A stretch of DNA of 64,000 nucleotides from Beaufortia kweichowensis (Eukaryota; Chordata; Actinopteri; Cypriniformes; Gastromyzontidae), in NCBI GenBank assembly GCA_019155185.1, contig CM032807.1, positions 10,382,700 to 10,446,699 on the forward strand, read 5' to 3'. Below, piece by piece: positions 12,060 to 22,944 of this stretch. The position numbers and the translations under genes are program-made. How positions within the stretch are numbered: the first letter of the stretch is position 1; each line of letters opens with the position of its first letter. The notes below the pieces were generated by a model. That model did no database searches. It was given only the letters and a program-made list of their open reading frames with translations, and was not told where the DNA came from.

Positions 12060-12740
12060 GAAATGTGACGTGTTGACTCAATTGCATCAACACCATGGAC
12101 ACCAGGGTGTTGAGCGCACCACGGAGTTGGTACGTCAGCCGTGTTATTGGCCAGGGATGTCGCTGTGTGGTGTAGGGAATGCGAGAGATGTCAACTGGCT
12201 AAGGACACCCAACCACTTGCCCGGGGCTTTATGGGTCATGTCTTAGCTTCCAAGCCAAATGAAATCTTGGCTGTGGATTTTACGATGCTTGAGCCTTCTT
12301 GTTCTGGGCATGAGAATGTTTTGGTTTTAACAGACGGTTTAGTAAATACACACTGGTTGTTCCAACCAGAGACCAGCAGACTGTAGTGCAGGTCTTGGTT
12401 ACCGAATGGTTTTTCATTTTGGGGTCCCTGGTCGTTATCCACTCTGACCAGGGGCGGAATTTTGAGTCGGCCCTTATGAAACAACTCTGTAGGTTTTATG
12501 GGATTGAAAAAATCTCGCACTACACCCTACCATCCAGCAGGTAATGGCCAGTGCGCGGCGGTTTAATCAACGCTTCATAATCTCCCATACACGCTGCCTG
12601 CTTCCAGAAAAGGGATTGGGCTGCTTGCCTCCGCAGATCTTGTTCTGTTATAACACCACTCCCCACCAGGTCACAGGTGAGTCACCAGATTTCCTGATGT
12701 TTGGCCAGGAACCTAGACTCTGTTGATTTCTGTTGCAACT
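12060..12740 (+). pseudogene. Integrase region of the gypsy element (broken)
   Basis: An HHCC zinc-binding module is encoded at about 12,090-12,215 (HQHHGHQG, then CRECERCQ). The catalytic core follows with an AVDF segment near 12,270, a SDQG-like segment near 12,445 and the GNGQCERF-type stretch near 12,540, placing the D,D,E residues in order. A frame break lies near 12,385 and others follow. Sequence from 12,750 to 13,450 continues as integrase C-terminal and untranslated remains without a clean frame. Confidence 0.75.
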
Positions 12741-13585
12741 TCGGGAACCTAGTGAGGGTGGTTTCATGAGTGGTTGTAGAGCATCAAACCAGGATGCATG
12801 TGGCCTTTGAGGGGGCACGGAGGCGCTTAAGGTTGCTGCTGAACGCCGTAAGAAACAGCATGACCAGCATGTTAAGTGATGCACCACTGAGGAGGGTCAA
12901 CTGGTTTATCTCCGGGATCATAGCGTGAGAGGCCAGCCATAAAATCCAGGACCTGTGGAGCTCGGTGGTGTATCAGGTTGTGCTGGCCTGTTGCACCCGC
13001 GGATGATCTAGGTAAAATCCGCATGTGCATCGCTCGTTGATGAAGACTCGAATTCAACGAGATTCTTCCATTGTGGTTCGTCCCGACAGCCCCAGTTGCA
13101 ACGCTGTCCTCATCTGGTGATTCAGAGGAGCTGGACCTTTGGGTGGCCGCTCCAGATGCGTGTCAGGTCGGGTTAGGGTCAGGCAATGAGATCACAGCCT
13201 GAGGCGTTAGCTAGGTACCAGTCACCAGCCCTTTGTAACGCAAGAACCAGTACATTCTACTCTGGAGGTGGCAGGACCCTCCGTGATGTCTGGGCCTTCC
13301 GTAGATGGCTTCCTGTTTGCATGTGATGTCGACCTGGGCCTTATGGGTGCATCTGCTTTTCTTCCCTCGGATCAGTCCTTAGTGGGAGCGGAGAGTTGAA
13401 TCCAAGCCACAGCAGGGCAACATTCTAATGTTCATCACCTCCCTCGAGCAGTGGAGAATGTAAGGGATGTGGTATGTGTTCCGGTTCTATATCTAGTATC
13501 ACTTCTGGGTTGTTTAGGCCATGGAACTAATGCCAGGAGTTGGGATTTATCGTCGGGCTTAATTTACACAAAAATAGGGGTAAAA

Positions 13586-15129
13586 TGTAGTGATGTTCGT
13601 GGTGTCGGAAACATCACGCCATTAAATATGTGGCCAATGAGGTGTCAATATAAGTCTGTTGGTTAGGCTTCCCCTCTGGAATGCTTGGTCGAAAGCCCCG
13701 CCCTTTTTCTGTTCATTCATTGCCGCGGATCACAGAGGTATGCTTTTTGTTGTTAGCTTTGTAATGTAGCTCTGTTGTTAGCTTTGATTGCTCTTTAGTG
13801 ATGTCATGCGATCTTTACTTCAGTGCGACATTGGTCCGGCAAGGCTGTGTGTGGTGTACTGCTTACCTCAGGCAAGTTTTAATGTCATACATTCACAGTG
13901 TGGTGGGAAGTTTGGTTTTAGGTTACCTATAGTTATGCGCCTTAGCGGTGTGTCTACAGGGTGTTTACCTGCGCCAGGGCAGCACAATAGCCAGGTCGGA
14001 GCCCAGCTGATAACTTACCGACTAAAGGAGCTACAAGATGGCTTTGTTGTGAGTGTATTGTTGTGAGTGTTAAGTCCGTAATTATAAGGTGAGTAATTTG
14101 TTTTCTTGTAAATTGTTGTATGTTTTAAGTTGAGAGTGTAATACATGTTTATGTTTAGGGTTCCCGTTAGGGCATTGTATCGCGTGCTCTCGCCTAATTT
14201 GCATGGGTCATGCCGCTGCTTTGAGTAAAGACAATTCTGGTCCAGCGCCAAGTGGGCGGATCTTCGCTTTTCTTTGTATCTTTGTTGTGGTTGTTGTTTT
14301 TGGTTCGTGTTAATTTGTGTTTTGTTGTATGGATTTATTTTTTTTTTGTATTATTGTCCCAATTCTCAGTTTGTGATTTTTGACTTTGATGAATCGCTAT
14401 TAATTGGAGTGGTTAATAACGGTAGGCTATTCATGATCTTTGTCATATTTTAATCTTGAGCTGTGATTGGTTCTGTGTTTATGCTCGTTGTTGTGACTGC
14501 AGACGTTGTGTGTTTGTTTAATGGTCTTTCTTTGTATTTTTTTTGATACATTCATATTGTTTATGTGAGTATTGTAAGTTTATTTTACTTTAATTATATT
14601 TAGTGTATTGATTTTGTGTGCATATGTTTGTTTGGTTTGTTCTTTAAAGTGATTGCTTTTCCTTTTTCTTTTTTTGTGTTTTGCAGGAGCTGAGTGTTCC
14701 TCGGGAGCGGGCTGGTGCTGGGTTGCACAGGTTTTACTGCAATACGGGTTGTCATTTATTGCTGTGTCACTATGTTTGGTCATTATTTGCAGTGATTTTG
14801 TGGATGATCCTGGCTGATGGGATTTCTTTTGTGCACAGAGTGTGCCATACTAGCCCGCCTCTCAAGAAGGAAGCCTCAGTCTCCCTGCTTTGATTGGTTT
14901 TCTTTGTTTGTTTTTCTTTCTTTTTTTTGCATTCGACAAAGACCATTCAAATGCTGTGTTTGGGGTTTTTAATTTTATAAACTCTTTTAACTTTAATAAA
15001 GAAAATCTGTTTAATTGGAAACTCACACCTCTGTCTTTTTCTAAGTGGAACGTATTTGCGTGTGCCTTTTTGGTAATTTCCCCGTTATTTCGGGGTGGCG
15101 TAGTCACTGTGAATCAGCCACTTGCTACA
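13586..15129 (+). repeat. 3' LTR of the gypsy element, 1,544 bp
   Basis: It has the same TGTAG...CTACA ends as the 5' LTR and an AATAAA at 14,995-15,000. The counterpart of the TATA box reads aatataa here. Differences from the 5' LTR are mostly clustered short indels between perfectly matching blocks of tens of bases. Confidence 0.87.
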
Positions 15130-15133
15130 AATA

Positions 15134-15440
15134 CACTAATGCCAAGGTCTCTGGAAAGAGGTTTGGTAAGTGATATTTACATTCACGTGAGCAGTCCGAT
15201 GGGGCGACGTCTTCCACTGGTGAGGCTGGGCCTTGTTGCAGTGGAGAAGGAGTCTGAATCCGTTCAACAGCCTTGAACACAAAGCGCTGTGGGATGCTAA
15301 TCTCCTGGAGCACCGAAAGGGTCCTGGCGATCTGGAACACGCAGATGAGGCCCTGAAGCTGGTGCGGAAGGTCCTTGATGATCTGGAACACGCAGATGAA
15401 GGTACCTGGAAGTGAAGGTTGCTCTCCTGGGCTTAAACTT
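15134..15440. repeat. Right interior of long-TIR element with a short tandem duplication
   Basis: It contains two copies of gatctggaacacgcagatga (about 15,329 and 15,380), separated by about 30 bases. No gene is recognised. It lies between the 3' LTR and arm B, so it is probably the rest of the transposon that the gypsy element split. Confidence 0.4.
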
Positions 15441-15835
15441 GTTGCAGACGTTCTCCTCTCCTTTCCTCTCATGTAGATCTGTTATGCCCTCACAGATTAA
15501 TTTACCTGCAGGCATGCATTAGTTTTGAGCTCAGTTCTTTTTGGCATTGATTTGCAGGCATAATCGATAGAATAGTGTTTCAAAAGTAGTACAAACCACT
15601 GATACTGAGGTCACGGTGAGTGTTGCTGACAATTTTTTTTATTTAAATGTAGCGGGGTTGGTGTGTTGGTGTGTGAGGGACGTTTTTCTTTAACCAGTCA
15701 GTGATCTACTGTGTTTACACGTCACGTTTTAGTATCGGTACGGTACGCTTGTAACCTCAGCCGAGGTGGTACCAAAAAAGTACTAGGTACGGTATGCAGT
15801 GGAAAGACCCCCGAAAGTGAACCATACCGAGCGTT
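15440..15835 (-). repeat. Right arm of the long inverted repeat (arm B)
   Basis: Read on the minus strand this matches arm A at about 5,035-5,430, sharing gtaccacctcggctg, aaaacgtgacgtgtaaacac and the atcaatg/ttatgcctgcaaatca region. It ends abruptly next to a Tc1 transposase relic. Together the arms look like roughly 400-bp TIRs. Confidence 0.65.
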
Positions 15836-15837
15836 TT

Positions 15838-16065
15838 TTTGCTAAAAACAGCTCTGAGTGTTGCCTTAAAATGTCTGATGAAGAATTTACGGCAAGTGAT
15901 ATTAGACTATTCCTCCATACAGAATTTCTCCAGATCCTTCAAATGTTGGTGTTTTTCCACTGTGTTTTTTACTTCACCCCACTAATTGTCTATAGGGTTT
16001 AGGTCAGGAAACAGGGGTGGCTATGGCAGAACCTTGATGACCTATTTTTGTGTTGGTTTTGTTGT
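15838..16065 (-). pseudogene. Tc1/mariner transposase C-terminal fragment
   Basis: On the minus strand the sequence near 15,980-16,015 encodes a PDLNPIDN motif, the signature around the last catalytic region of Tc1-like DDE transposases. It is followed by W-G-E-V-K and a helical segment ending near 15,840. An in-frame stop follows the motif, and only the last 70-80 codons remain. The frame is lost upstream of the motif. Confidence 0.72.
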
Positions 16066-16069
16066 TTGT

Positions 16070-17790
16070 TTTTAACCAATGTTCTAATGGAAGATCTTAC
16101 CGCTGCCTATTTTCTATAGACCTATATCGAATCTACCTTTCATTTCCAAAGTACTTGAAAAGGTTGTTTCATCACAGCTATGCTCCTGCATAGGAATGGA
16201 ATCTATGAGGAATTCCAGTCAGGATTTAGAGCCCATCACAGTACATAGACTGCTCTGATCAGAGTTACAAATGATTTGCTCTTGTCATCTGATTGTGGCT
16301 GCATCTCATTACTTGTATTGTTAGATCTTAGCACTGCCTTTGACACCATTGATCACAGCATACTTTTAAATAGACTTAAAATTTGACTTATGTTGGCATT
16401 AGTGGAATCGCATTAGAGTGGTTTAAATCATACTTATCTGACCGCTTTCAATATGTAGCAATAAACAATTAAAAGTCTTACCGATCACAAGTCCAGTATG
16501 GAGTACCACAGGGATCTGTTCTAGGACCACTACTCTTCGCCCTGTACATGTTGCCCTTAGGAGCCATAATTAAGAAACATGGAGTCCATTTTCACTGCTA
16601 TGCCGATGATACTTAACTCTATATCTCCTCGAAGCCTCACGAAATACTAAAAGCAATTCACTAAAATGATGGAATGTATAGTTGACATAAAAATCTGGAT
16701 GAGTAGCAACTTTCTGTTGTTGAACTCTGACAAAACAGAGGTGTTAAACATTAGACCTAAAGCTCCCACACTTAACCAACAGGAATATTATCTTACTATT
16801 GACAGGTTCTCTACTAAGCCTTCATCATCAGCTAGGAATCTGGGCGTTTTATTCGACAGTACCCTCTCATTTGAAAGCCATGTTGCTAACACCTGAAAAC
16901 CGCTTTTCTCATCTCAAAAACATATCTAAGCTGCGTCATATGCTGTCACTATCAAGTGCAGAAAAGTTAGTTCACGCTTTCATGACGTCTAGACTGGATT
17001 ACTGGATGGCTGCCCAGCTAGCCTATTACAAAAGCTCCAATTAGTTCAAAATGCAGCAGCTAGAGTTCTCAGAAGAACAAAAAAGTTTGAACATATCAGC
17101 CTGGTACTGTCAACACTCCACTGGTTACCCATTACGCAACGTATTAACTTTAAGATCTTACTGACTACTTATAAGGCTCTACATGGTTTAGCTCCTCAGT
17201 ACCTGAGTGAGCTGCTAATACATTACAATCCCTCACGTCCATTACGTTCTCAGGACTCTGGCCTTTTGGTAATACCTAGAATTTCTAAATCAAGTAGTGG
17301 TGGTAGATCATTCTCCTATTTAGCACCTAAACTTTGGAATAGTCTTCCCAGTGCTGTGTGGGAGGCAGACACACTCTCTCAGTTTAAATCTAGATTAAAG
17401 ACCTATCTCTTTAACATAGCATACACATAGTCCAACAGTTTATAACACAAATCCCTTACGGGATTGTTAGGCTGCATTAATTAGGCCAACCGGAACCGGG
17501 AACACTTCCCTAACAATCTGATGTTCTTGTTGCATCTAAGGGTGTGAAACAGTATTTTGCTCCCAGTTTGTTTGTTTCTTATTATTCCGAGGTTGCATCC
17601 AGTCCATACCCTGACCTGACGTTGGATCCATCAGAAGGAGGCAACCCCCCCCCAGGAGAACCTGCACTCATTTTAGCTAATGCAAATGCTAGTTACTACG
17701 TTAATGATAATGCTAAACAGTATTTATGCTAATCTCTTTAACTGTCTATGTCAGCAGTTTGATGTTATAGCTGCACTCAGTCAACTCAGT
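16070..17790 (+). mobile_element. Plus-strand LINE relic, RT domain (L2/CR1-like)
   Basis: RT motifs follow in order on the plus strand: a YRPISNLPFISK-type segment near 16,120, QSGFRAHHST near 16,220, a DLSTAFDTIDH motif near 16,325, GVPQGSVLGPLLF near 16,500 and a CYADDT catalytic box near 16,600. C-terminal LINE segments run to about 17,420. Several stops and frameshifts interrupt it, and the 5' half (endonuclease) is absent. Its 3' region resumes at 21,852-22,075 beyond a later insertion. Confidence 0.8.
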
Positions 17791-19345
17791 CATCCCTGGC
17801 TAAACATTTACATTTAGGCATTTAGCTGACACTTTTATCCAAAGCGACTTACAAATATTAGGAGACAATGAAGCGATACATTAAAAGCGGCTTTACTAAG
17901 TTTACAATGTTTTGCTGAATAAGTACCTGTAGAGGAAAGAAGAGAGTTTTTTTTTTGTATTATGATGTGATTAAGAGGTGTGTTTTTAGTTGTTTCTTAA
18001 AGGAGGTGAGGGATGTGGCGTTCTGCATTAGGGAGATTATTCCACAAGACGGGAAAGAACTAGAGAGAGCTTTAGTGCCCTTCTGTGAGGGTACCACCAG
18101 TCGATGTTCGTTCGTTGAGCGTAGGGTTCTGAATGGGTTGTAGGTATATAGAAGAGAGTATGAGGGTGCAGAATTTGTGATGGTTTTAAATGTCAGCATT
18201 AATGATTTAAATTTAATGCGGGCAACCGGTAGCCAATGGAGAGAGATGAAGAGAGGTGTGACATGTGCTCTTTTGGGTTCCTGGAAGACAAGTCTTGCTG
18301 CAGTGTTCTGTATCATCTGCAGTGGTTTGATTGTTCATGCAGGAAGACCAGCCAGAAGAGCATTGCAATAGTCCAGTCTGGAGATTACCATGGCTTGGAC
18401 AAGCAGTTGGGCAGCGTGCTCTGTGAGATATGGCCTGATCTTCCTGATGTTGTAAAGTGCATATCTACAAGACCGTGATATCCTTGAGATGTGTTTGGTA
18501 AAGGACAGCTGGTCGTTGAAGATTACACCAAGGTTTCTAACTGATTTAGATGGTGTAATGGTTGTGTTGCCAATTTGAATTGTGAGGTTGTGTTGCATTG
18601 CCGGTGTGGCCGGAAGTACCAGGAGCTCAGTTTTGGCAAGGTTTAGCTGAAGGTGGTGTTTAGTCATCCAAGATGAAATGTCATTCAGGCAGGCTGCAAT
18701 GTGAGACGCTATTGTGGGGTCATCAGGCTGGAAGGAGAAAAAAATCTGGGTGTCATCAGCATAGCAGTGGTAGTCAAAGCCATGTGATTGAATGATGGGA
18801 CCCAGGGATGTTGTGTAGATGGAGAAGAGGAGTGGTGCAAGAACAGATCCCTGAGGAACGCCAGTGGCCAAGGGATGGGCTTTAGACAGCTCCCCATTCC
18901 ATGACACCCTGAAGGACCTGTCTGAGAGGTAGGATTTAAACCATTGAAGTGGGGTACCTGTGATCCCTAGCGATGAGAGGGATGTCAGTAGGATCTGGTG
19001 GTTGACTGTGTCAAAAGCGTGGAAAGATCCAGCAGGATGAGAACAGATGATTTAGACTTCGGCCTTTGCCAGTCGCTTGGCGTCTCAGTGACTGACAGAA
19101 GAGCAGTCTCTGTGGAGTGGTTGCCCTTGAAACCGGACTGTCGCTTTGTCCAGTAGTTCATTCTGGGAGAGGTAGGATGAAATCTGATTAAAAACAGCTC
19201 GCCTCCAGTGTCTTAGAGATGAACGGGAGGAGAGAGACAGGTCTGTAGCTATCGGTGAGGGAAGGGTTGAGAGTGGGTTTTAAGCAGCGGGGTGACCCGG
19301 CCTGCTTAAAGGTGGTGGGAAAAGGTGCCAGAGAGGAGTGAGGAG

Positions 19346-20812
19346 TTAATAATGTGTGTGAGTGATGGAGTGACTGCGCTGGAGATGGATTGGAGCAGAT
19401 GGGAGGGATTGGGTCGAGGGGCAGGTGGTGGGGTTGCAGGAGAGAAGTTTGGTAACTTCAGCATCGTTTAAAGTGGAAAAAGAGGAAAAAGTGGAGCTAG
19501 GTGAAGCCTGTGTGTGTGCTGGGGTCGCAGGAGTTGAGAACTGGCTGCTGATCAGGGATGTTTTGTTTATGAAAAAGTTAGCAAAATCATCAGCTGATAC
19601 TGACAAGGCAGGTGGGGGGATAGGTGGAGAGAGGAGGGTGCTAAAGGTTTTGAAAAGTTCTTTAGAATCTGATGTGTGAGTGATCTTTGTGATGTAATAA
19701 GATGTCTTTGCTGTGTGGATAGCAGCAGAGAAGGATGAAAGTAGTGACTGATACTCACAGAGGTCGGGTGGGTGTTTCGTCTTACGCCATTTCCTTTCCG
19801 CAGCCCTGAGTTTGGTCCGATGATCCCTAAGGACGTCCGAAAGCCAAGGGCAGGGAGGGGAGGCACGGGCTTGTCTGGAGGATAGAGGGCAGAGGTTATC
19901 TAGACAGGATGTTAGTGTTGAACATAGGGTGTCCGTGGCTGTATTGGTATCCAGGGATGCGAAGTTAGAAGGGAGAGAGGATGATACCTCAGCAGAAAGT
20001 GTGTTGGGGGAAAGAGAGTGGAGGTTGCGCCTGAATGAAACAGATGTGGGTGTGGCTGTGTTGTTAGAGCTGAGATGTATGTTGCAAGATATGAAGAAGT
20101 GATCGGAGATATGTAGGGGTAGGACAGTAGGATTTGAGGTGATGCAGTTGCGTGTGAAGATGAGGTCTAGTTGGTTTCCTGATTTATGAGTAGCGGTGGT
20201 GGTAAGAAGGGAAAGGTCAAAAGAGGAGAGGAGGTTTAGAAAGTCAGAGGCAGAGGATTTCTCCAGGTGAATATTAAAGTCACCAAAAACAATAAGTGGG
20301 CTGCCGTCCTCAGGAAATGAGGAGAGAAGCATATCCAGTTCATCAGTGAAGTTGTGAAGTGGCCCCGGTGGGCGGTAAACTACAATGATGTGAATCAGAG
20401 AAGGAAATGAAACGGTAACCGCATGGAATTCAAAGGAAGTGTTTGTGCATAGTCCTGGAAGGCATGTATATTTCCATGTGATGGGAAAGAGTAAACCTGT
20501 GCCACCACCCCTACCGGATTGCCGAGGGGAGTGGGAGAAAACGTAGTTGCAAGAGAGTGCAGCGGGAGTGGCGGAGTCCTCTGGACGGATCCATGTCTCA
20601 GTGAGACCGAGGATGTGAATGTCTGACTGTGTAGCAAAGGCAGGGATGAATTCAGCCTTGTTCACAGCTGACTGGCAGTTCCAGAGGCCCACAGAGAGAG
20701 ACAGAGGGGGGGTGGGGGTGGTGTGAATGGGGTGCAGGTCAGAGTGTGAGCGGTATGAGGAGTGTCTGTAGGCGTGTCTATGGTGGATTACAGGGATAGG
20801 CTGAGATTGCAT
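19346..20812 (-). pseudogene. LINE apurinic-like endonuclease ORF, 488 aa
   Basis: This is the N-terminal part of the L2-like ORF2. An endonuclease/exonuclease/phosphatase fold is visible: LWNCQS-type start near residue 42, a LTETWI segment near 70, GRGGGTGLLF near 99, VYRPPG near 145, FGDFNIHLE near 175 and a SDHFF motif near 235. These match the order of catalytic motifs in LINE endonucleases that nick target DNA before reverse transcription. The frame is open for 488 codons but is separated from RT by frameshifts, so no complete ORF2 is made. The ATG may be internal to the original frame. Confidence 0.8.
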
Positions 20813-21040
20813 GGAGTTTACAAAGAGGATGCATCAAATAGAAAGTCATGTTAAAATAATTACTTAAAACAGAGCGTGATACTTAGGTGCCTTGTCGGTG
20901 TCCTTGCTCGGTGGAGTCGCACAGGTAGAGTCGATGGTCTTTACACTCATAGGTCTTCACACGAGGGCTGACGCTACCGCTGACGCTGCGGGTGCGCCGT
21001 ATAAGTGCAATGGTTGATTACGACTTGATTGAAAACAGCT

Positions 21041-21752
21041 AAACACGCCTTTCCAATTTCCACAACAAAGGCTTAATTAGGCTAATGTTGCTGGGGTCGA
21101 AACTACGAGCTAACACCTGGGATAGCTCCGCGTAATCGAGTGCTAAATGCAAAGTGATAGCTCTCAGGAAGCAATAATAACGTTTAAAATGCTACAGTTA
21201 ACGAATACACACAGGGCAGGATCGAATAAAATAAAGGTACCCTTTTAGAAACGCTATAGATCAATAAAAGACAATTCCTAACCAACAATAGGCAATATTC
21301 AACACAGCGCAGTAACAAAGTAAACAGAACTAAGCCGAACTCACGCACAACTGCTGTCTACTGCAGACGGATCGCTTCTCCTAAGTTACCAGAGTAAGCC
21401 AGTTGTTTAAATATCCTTACGGTTGCTAAACATGCCTTTCCAATTTCCACAACAAAGGCTTAATTAGGCTAATGTTGCTGGGGTCGAAACTACGAGCTAA
21501 CACCTGGGATAGCTCCGCGTAATCGAGTGCTAAATGCAAAGTGATAGCTCTCAGGAAGCAATAATAACGTTTAAAATGCTACAGTTAACGAATACACACA
21601 GGGCAGGATCGAATAAAATAAAGGTACCCTTTTAGAAACGCTATAGATCAATAAAAGACAATTCCTAACCAACAATAGGCAATATTCAACACAGTGCAGT
21701 AACAAAGTAAACAGAACTAAGCCGAACTCACGCACAACTGCTGTCTACTGCA

Positions 21753-21760
<8 letters not shown>
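21041..21760 (-). repeat. Tandem 387-bp monomers at the LINE 5' end
   Basis: A unit beginning aaacacgcctttccaatttc at 21,041 recurs at 21,428 (aaacatgcctttccaattt...), giving a period of 387 bp with near identity. The outer unit is cut short at cagacggat, where a (TA)n tract begins. The position is immediately 5' of the endonuclease frame on the minus strand, where LINE promoters lie. Confidence 0.85.
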
Positions 21761-21817
<57 letters not shown>

Positions 21818-21851
21818 CTGTATATATATATATATGTACCTGTATATATAC
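21760..21851. repeat. (TA)n microsatellite with gtacctg interruptions
   Basis: About 54 bases of pure TA, then two gtacctg interruptions separated by shorter TA runs. It forms the junction between the minus-strand LINE and the resumed plus-strand LINE 3' region. Confidence 0.95.
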
Positions 21852-22075
21852 ATTCTTTAATGGAGTTTGGGTTCCTTGCCACCGTCGCCGTGTTGGAGTA
21901 CTCACTAGGAGACTGCTGATGTTAGATATTACTGATATTAGATATTAGTTATTAAATTAGCATTTATATTGTCCTGCTTGTCATTATGTTTATTCTGCTG
22001 TAAAGCTGCTTTGAAACAGTGCTATATTGTTAAAGCGCTATACAAATAAACTTGAACTTGAACTTATTTTCTCTT
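21852..22075 (+). mobile_element. 3' end of the plus-strand LINE
   Basis: The ttgccaccgtcgccgtg and gctatacaaataaac boxes, followed by repeated aacttg units, are the usual 3' end of this class of fish LINE. It continues the relic that breaks off near 17,790. Confidence 0.65.
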
Positions 22076-22944
22076 TAGATCTTTAGTAGAGGAAGTAAGG
22101 TTTTGATTTTTTTATCTGTTGGTATCTGATAAAATCTGTGATGCCATGTGTCTGAACATGTTCAGGACCTCTGGTTAAAAAAAAGTAGGTCCACAACAAA
22201 AAATATATAGCTGTTTATTTAACTGTGAACATGGCATAGAAGCCAGTCCTGTCTGAAATTTCAGTATAGTAAATTAATATTGGAGATTTTTTTCTTTAAC
22301 TGTGTTGTAACAACTTGTTGTTATGGAGGTGCTGTTTTCCTTTTTTTTTCTTTAAAGCTTTCTGACCCCAAGATTTAACTGATTTCTGCAGTTCTCCATC
22401 TGTGGTTCTTGAAGTGTCTTTGGCCACTCAAATCATTTTCCTTGCTGTGCATTAAGACAATATAGACACAAATCCTCTTTCAGGCAGATTTGCAACATCT
22501 CCAGTGGATTAAAACTTTTTCATTGATACCCTTAAAGCCACTTTCTATGTTGTGTAGCTTAGCAATGTTAAAGTTGCTAATCACAACTATATTATTTAGT
22601 TTTACCCATTGTGATGAATGGGTAAGGATAAGGATATTTGGCCTTTGTGTTACTTCTTATGTGACACAGAAAGTCATGACTGGACAACATAATTTGTCTA
22701 GTCACCTTGGGGAGAAAATGTAAATATCAATGGGAATATACTTTGGAGAAATTTTACTCATAAGCATTTTAAGGGGTGCCATTAATTGTGTCCAATGTGC
22801 TTTTAAGAAAAACATTTTTCAAGATGTGATTTTCTCCCCATTTTCAATTGTTTTGCTTCAACAAAACATTGTATTTTGTGATTTTTTAAAATAAAACGTT
22901 AAAAGGAGAAAAATTTAGATTTATTTTTACAACTTCCTCTTTCT
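22076..22944. other. Intergenic, likely old repeat debris
   Basis: A+T-rich. The part from about 22,765 to 22,920 (aaggggtgcc ... tctccccattttcaatt) resembles a common fish DNA-transposon flank. No gene is seen. Confidence 0.4.

Larger units (their letters stand above)
6638..15129 (+). mobile_element. Nearly full-length Ty3/gypsy LTR retrotransposon
   Basis: Two LTRs (6,638-8,119 and 13,586-15,129) begin TGTAG and end CTACA. The element is flanked by aata at 6,634-6,637 and 15,130-15,133, a 4-bp target duplication. A primer-binding site follows the 5' LTR, and a short purine tract (aaaaatagggg) precedes the 3' LTR. The internal region runs gag, aspartic protease, RT, RNase H and integrase on the plus strand, an order typical of Ty3/gypsy. 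There is no convincing envelope frame. The coding region is broken by many frameshifts and stops, so the copy looks non-autonomous. It sits inside the interior of a long-TIR repeat whose arms are at about 5.0-5.4 and 15.4-15.8 kb. Confidence 0.88.
17795..21760 (-). mobile_element. Minus-strand L2-like LINE with endonuclease and broken RT
   Basis: Read on the minus strand: tandem 5' sequence (21,760-21,041), a 488-codon endonuclease frame (20,812-19,346), RT frames (about 19,300-18,335 and 18,316-17,960), and the 3' tail containing the aaagcgacttacaaat box and ending near taaatgtaaatgt at 17,800. The RT frame is broken near 18,330 and around 19,000-19,300. The element sits between the two halves of the plus-strand LINE's 3' region, so it inserted later. 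A related plus-strand copy lies at 22,945-24,413. Confidence 0.85.

Noticed and set aside
19425..19679. 84-aa plus-strand frame
   Set aside because: Antisense of the LINE endonuclease/RT region.
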